Assembly: GCA_021234155.1 (NCBI GenBank)
Contig: JAJEKV010000038.1
Span: 11,303,190-11,367,189 of the forward strand
DNA: 64,000 nt
Direction: 5' to 3'
DNA from: Isoetes taiwanensis
Taxonomy: Eukaryota; Streptophyta; Lycopodiopsida; Isoetales; Isoetaceae
Part shown: positions 61,106-64,000 of the stretch, piece after piece
Layout of the letters: every line of letters begins with the position of its first letter
How positions within the stretch are numbered: the first letter of the stretch is position 1
Position numbers and translations under genes: made by a program
The notes under the pieces: model-generated
Told to the model about the DNA's origin: nothing
Seen by the model: the letters and a program-made list of their open reading frames with translations, nothing else
Databases searched by the model: none

Positions 61106-62190
61106 AATATTTAACAACAATTGGGTGAGCACCCTTTGCTTCCATTACCCCGCAAACATTCCCATCATATAAATACGGGAAATCCCCTTTTCCAGCAACT
61201 CTATCACCAAGAAAGTCCCTTTGTCTGACTCAGACCACTTGTGGTGGCCAAGTGTCCGAGCGAAGGACGTGGAGGTGTCATTCGCCCCACGCCTTCTCTG
61301 GGACATCCTATATTGTGGAATCGTACATACATGTTGTCACTTACAACAATATATACAAATAATATGCCACCACAAAGGGTGGCCCTCCATCATCAATACG
61401 AACATCAACATAACGTCAACATAACATACTCAATGCATCATAAATGAGGGTTCTACTCGAGGGTCAGACTCAAAAGGGAATCGACTGACAGTCAAGGTCT
61501 TTGGATAACAACAGACGAAATCATGACAATGGTATTGGCTAGCGTAGAATATTGGCTCGGATAGTCCACTCCATCCGCCCCTCCTGTGCACACTTTGCAA
61601 ATAGGCTGAAAGATGCTATTGCGTAATTGTAGCCTTCTGGAGACGTAATCTCATGGAATCACCCTATGAGACTACTCCAAGTTGCATCTCCCCGATGTCT
61701 GATGAGTAGAAATAGGATAAATCTCTTTCCAGAGCACATGTACAACGGTTCCATAGGTGGGTAGAGGACCCATGTCCATACCCCACTTTAATTCCCCAAC
61801 ATGCATAGGCCTGGTTTACCCGCACTCCACCGAGCCTAGAACGTCCTTTTTTACGGTGCCTGCGACCTAGTGGGTGTCAGACCTATACCCGGCACACATG
61901 CGGTATTGAAGCCTTACAATCAGCCAGGCTCTTACTTACGTATCACCATTGTGTCCGTTGTTTGGTGCTCAATCACATCATAACATCCACAACCAGGTGG
62001 GCTCTTGTGCATAGGCTGCATTTATTGGGATTTATGGGATTCTAGCTAGAAACATCTATAATCCTACTAGCTTTTAGATCTCTACCTTCCCTTATCCCAC
62101 AAGCACAAGAGGTTGCAACAAAGGAACTACCATAAATCATAAATCTATCCATAACTTCGAATAGAGCATCAATATAAGAATCTTCATCTA
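61106..62190. other. Non-coding interval before the SINE/U2 fragments
   Basis: No recognised gene. Reading frames are short, and the composition is more GC-rich than the flanks around 61560-61980. It may be a decayed repeat. Confidence 0.4.
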
Positions 62191-62194
62191 AGCA

Positions 62195-62280
62195 AAGAGG
62201 AAGGATGGATAGATAGATAGATAGATAGATAGATGGTTGTTTTAATGTCACGCCACTAGGCAACATCCAAGTGGAGAGAA
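62195..62280 (-). mobile_element. 3' fragment of the SINE family with (ATCT)n tail
   Basis: On the minus strand, GTTGCCTAGTGGCGTGACAT then TAAAAC followed by (ATCT)n. It matches the 3' end of the SINE at 31175-31430 (TGCCTTGTGGCGTGACGTTA), but the microsatellite tail is different. The head and body are missing. Confidence 0.65.
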
Positions 62281-62287
62281 GATAAAA

Positions 62288-62357
62288 TCATACTCGGCTT
62301 TTTGGCTAAGACCAAGTGCAGTATACTATCGGTATAATAGCTGTTACGGGGCTCCTA
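62288..62357 (+). ncRNA. U2 snRNA-like 5' fragment (probable pseudogene)
   Basis: CTCGGCTTTTTGGCTAAGAC then CAAGTGCAGTATACTATCGG matches the highly conserved U2 5' end (stem-loop I plus branch-point recognition region). The branch-recognition GTAGTA reads GCAGTA here, and similarity fades after about 60 nt. The Sm site and 3' stem-loops are not seen, and there is no obvious USE promoter. A truncated retrocopy is most likely. Confidence 0.6.
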
Positions 62358-62790
62358 ACTTTATTAATCTAATTTATTGTGTCATTTTGTTTAACCCTCC
62401 TGGTTTTCGTTAATGCATGGAACACCATCATTACAACATAGAAGCACTAGCAAGGTCAGGTAGCCTTTCGATTGTATGGTAGAATGATGCTCTCAATTAT
62501 AGAGGGAAATAACTATATGTATGGCATTTCGGCAAGCATGCATTGCTACAATGGATCTTATTCATCCATAGGAAGCCTAACATCAGCCAGCCGAGAAATG
62601 CGTGTTATTGATGCATACCCTAATGGTGTTATTGAATTGTATTTGTATTTGTTATGTACGTAATGCACTGCCCTACTGTATTGTATTTTCCAGCCGTGTA
62701 CTAAAAAATTGTACAAAATACAAATATATGTTCTGAAGAATCCTTCCTTAGTAATCCTTACTCTCAGACGCTGTTTTTGGAGGATCGACT

Positions 62791-63558
62791 ATGGAGATAG
62801 ACGGCCCCTTGGATATTTCTCGGTGGGTTATAATCTATCCCGTTTATATTAATTCGAAGAAGACACTTGCGGAAGGTCGTAGGATCGCGGCATCAAAGGC
62901 TTGCGAAAATCCTACCATTGCAGAAATAGGCGATTGTTGTACACATCTCAAGCTCCGTCATGCGCTTGAGGTTCGTTGGTTTTTGTTGGTTTTATGTTTT
63001 GAGTATTCATGATCCGGCAGTTTATTTAAAATGATCTTTTCTTTGGCAGGAGAAGAAGGCATACTCTAGGGACTTCATGCAGGTTGGGAGAGTGAGAATT
63101 CAGCTTAGACAAGATGATGGTTCTCTTGCCAATTCTGAAATTCCTTCAAGTAAGTTGTGGATTCGTGAAGTTTTAGTAATCAGTTCGGTATCCCACAAGA
63201 GATCAATCAATTCAGCCGCTTTCTGTTATTAGAAGCATATGTATTAGCAATGCCTTGTCTGCAGCAATAGAGTTCGTTAGCTGAAACTAAAGTTAGAAGA
63301 TATTAGGGCTGGCAAGCTTGAAGGGTATGCACATGCTATTGTTTGTTGCAAGAATCAGGAATTAAAGCGTCTTTCTAATTTTGACTATTGTGCCATGGTG
63401 TTTACATGGTTGCTGTTGTTTTTTCAGGAAAGATATTAATGCAAAAGATTGCAGAATTAATTCCCAAGCATCCTGGCCGACAGAAAAAGCCAGAGGCAGC
63501 TACCTCGGCAACTAATGCAGGTGGGAAAAGTGGCAAGGGGAAAGGCAGAAAGAGGTAG
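62791..63558 (+). CDS. SRP19: Signal recognition particle 19 kDa subunit, three exons
   Basis: Exons 62791-62970, 63050-63149 and 63428-63558 (411 bp, 136 aa) with GT-AG introns. Hallmarks are RWVIIYPVYINSKKTLAEGR near the N-terminus, KACENPT, and HALEKKAYSRDFMQVGRVRI across the first splice junction. The tail is Lys/Gly-rich (GGKSGKGKGRKR), typical of eukaryotic SRP19. The protein binds the S domain of SRP RNA and enables SRP54 to join, so it serves co-translational targeting to the ER; assembly takes place in the nucleolus and cytosol. Length is normal for plants. No defects are seen, so this is a working host gene. The start ATG is the first in a clear context after GGATCGACT. Confidence 0.95.
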
Positions 63559-63931
63559 CCTTGAGCATGCTCAATATTACCTTCTAGAGATCTAGATCAA
63601 CGAGAAGCATGTTAAGAATGTGGGGAGTGAGGAATCCCTGGTTATATTTTGTTTGTTAAAACATCATGGCATCATGATTCTAGAAGCACGAGATCGAAAG
63701 GATCATTTGAGTGTTACATGAACCAATTTCTTATAAAATTATACTGTCCCTGTTTGTCTCCTGGGGACGACCATGCTAGGCACAATGTTGAATGATTGAT
63801 TTCTAGGTTGTTTATGCAGTTTTAGCTATGAATCATGTAATCTTTTGAAATGCCCAAGCCAAGATATGTTGGTAGCATTTGATTCTGTGTAAGTTTTGCA
63901 CCTCTGTATGTGTAAGATACTTTGCTGGCAG

Positions 63932-63940
63932 AAATAAAAG
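63932..63940 (+). promoter_or_regulatory. Likely poly(A) signal of SRP19
   Basis: AATAAAAG about 375 bp after the stop codon, following T-rich 3' UTR sequence. It is the only canonical AATAAA in this stretch. Confidence 0.5.
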
Positions 63941-64000
63941 CCGCGTTCACCCTGGTCACTATGTGGCACAAAGCTTGGAGATTGGTAAGGTCGATCTTTG

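Noticed and set aside
62288-62357. Functional U2 snRNA gene
   Set aside because: The similarity covers only the 5' end, the branch-recognition sequence is altered, and the Sm site, 3' stem-loops and upstream promoter elements are not visible.

Overview
The window is nuclear DNA of a land plant. The evidence is a spliced laccase gene with the plant exon pattern, a spliced gene for the SRP19 subunit of the signal recognition particle, plant-type CACTA (En/Spm) transposons and a tRNA-derived SINE. The abundance of DUF7869-type genes and the lack of any recognisable LTR retrotransposon suggest a seed-free plant (fern, lycophyte or bryophyte) with a large repeat-rich genome. That is an inference; the species cannot be fixed from the sequence.

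Only two genes look like ordinary intact host genes: the laccase at 12915-15060 (+, six exons, 569 aa) and SRP19 at 62791-63558 (+, three exons, 136 aa). Almost everything else is mobile DNA at several levels of nesting.

Layout: (1) 1-~7100, a large element with two divergent genes: on the minus strand a multi-exon protein ending in a beta-class N6/N4 DNA methyltransferase-like domain (cut by the window edge), on the plus strand a DUF7869 protein that looks like an RNase H-fold transposase. A palindrome, AGTGTATTCCGGAATACACT, is repeated in the introns and between the genes. (2) 7.1-9.0 kb, two broken pieces of a second family in inverted order. (3) 12.8-15.1 kb laccase, then a tandem duplication and repeat-rich DNA to 19.6 kb. 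(4) 19.7-23.86 kb (-), a better copy of the second family: methyltransferase-like segment plus C-terminal FCP1/NLI (HAD) phosphatase-like domain, with its own palindrome CACGCCAGGCGTG. It is cut at 23857 by CACTA element A. (5) 23.86-~31.8 kb, CACTA A with a TNP2 transposase, a SET-domain reading frame and a plus-strand TNPA-like exon, plus a MITE and a SINE. (6) 31772-beyond 48.5 kb, CACTA B, whose TNP2 gene is split by (7) a 12,486-bp element at 35681-48166. That element has 25-bp perfect terminal inverted repeats, a 4-bp target duplication (TACA), a third private palindrome (TCGACTCGCGAAGTCGA) and again a minus-strand HAD/methyltransferase-like gene facing a plus-strand DUF7869 gene. (8) 49.7-52.8 kb, a decayed LINE on the minus strand. 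(9) 53.9-61.1 kb, small inverted-repeat elements, an acidic exon and a third CACTA-like gene (TNPA-type) with CACTA-like subterminal repeats. (10) 61.1-64 kb, a SINE tail fragment, a U2 snRNA-like fragment and SRP19.

The most interesting reading is that elements (1) and (7), and probably the family in (2) and (4), belong to one group of large DNA transposons. Each would combine a DUF7869 transposase-like protein, a divergently transcribed DNA-methyltransferase/HAD protein and a dense family-specific array of palindromes. The parts are visible in the sequence; the functional link is a hypothesis.
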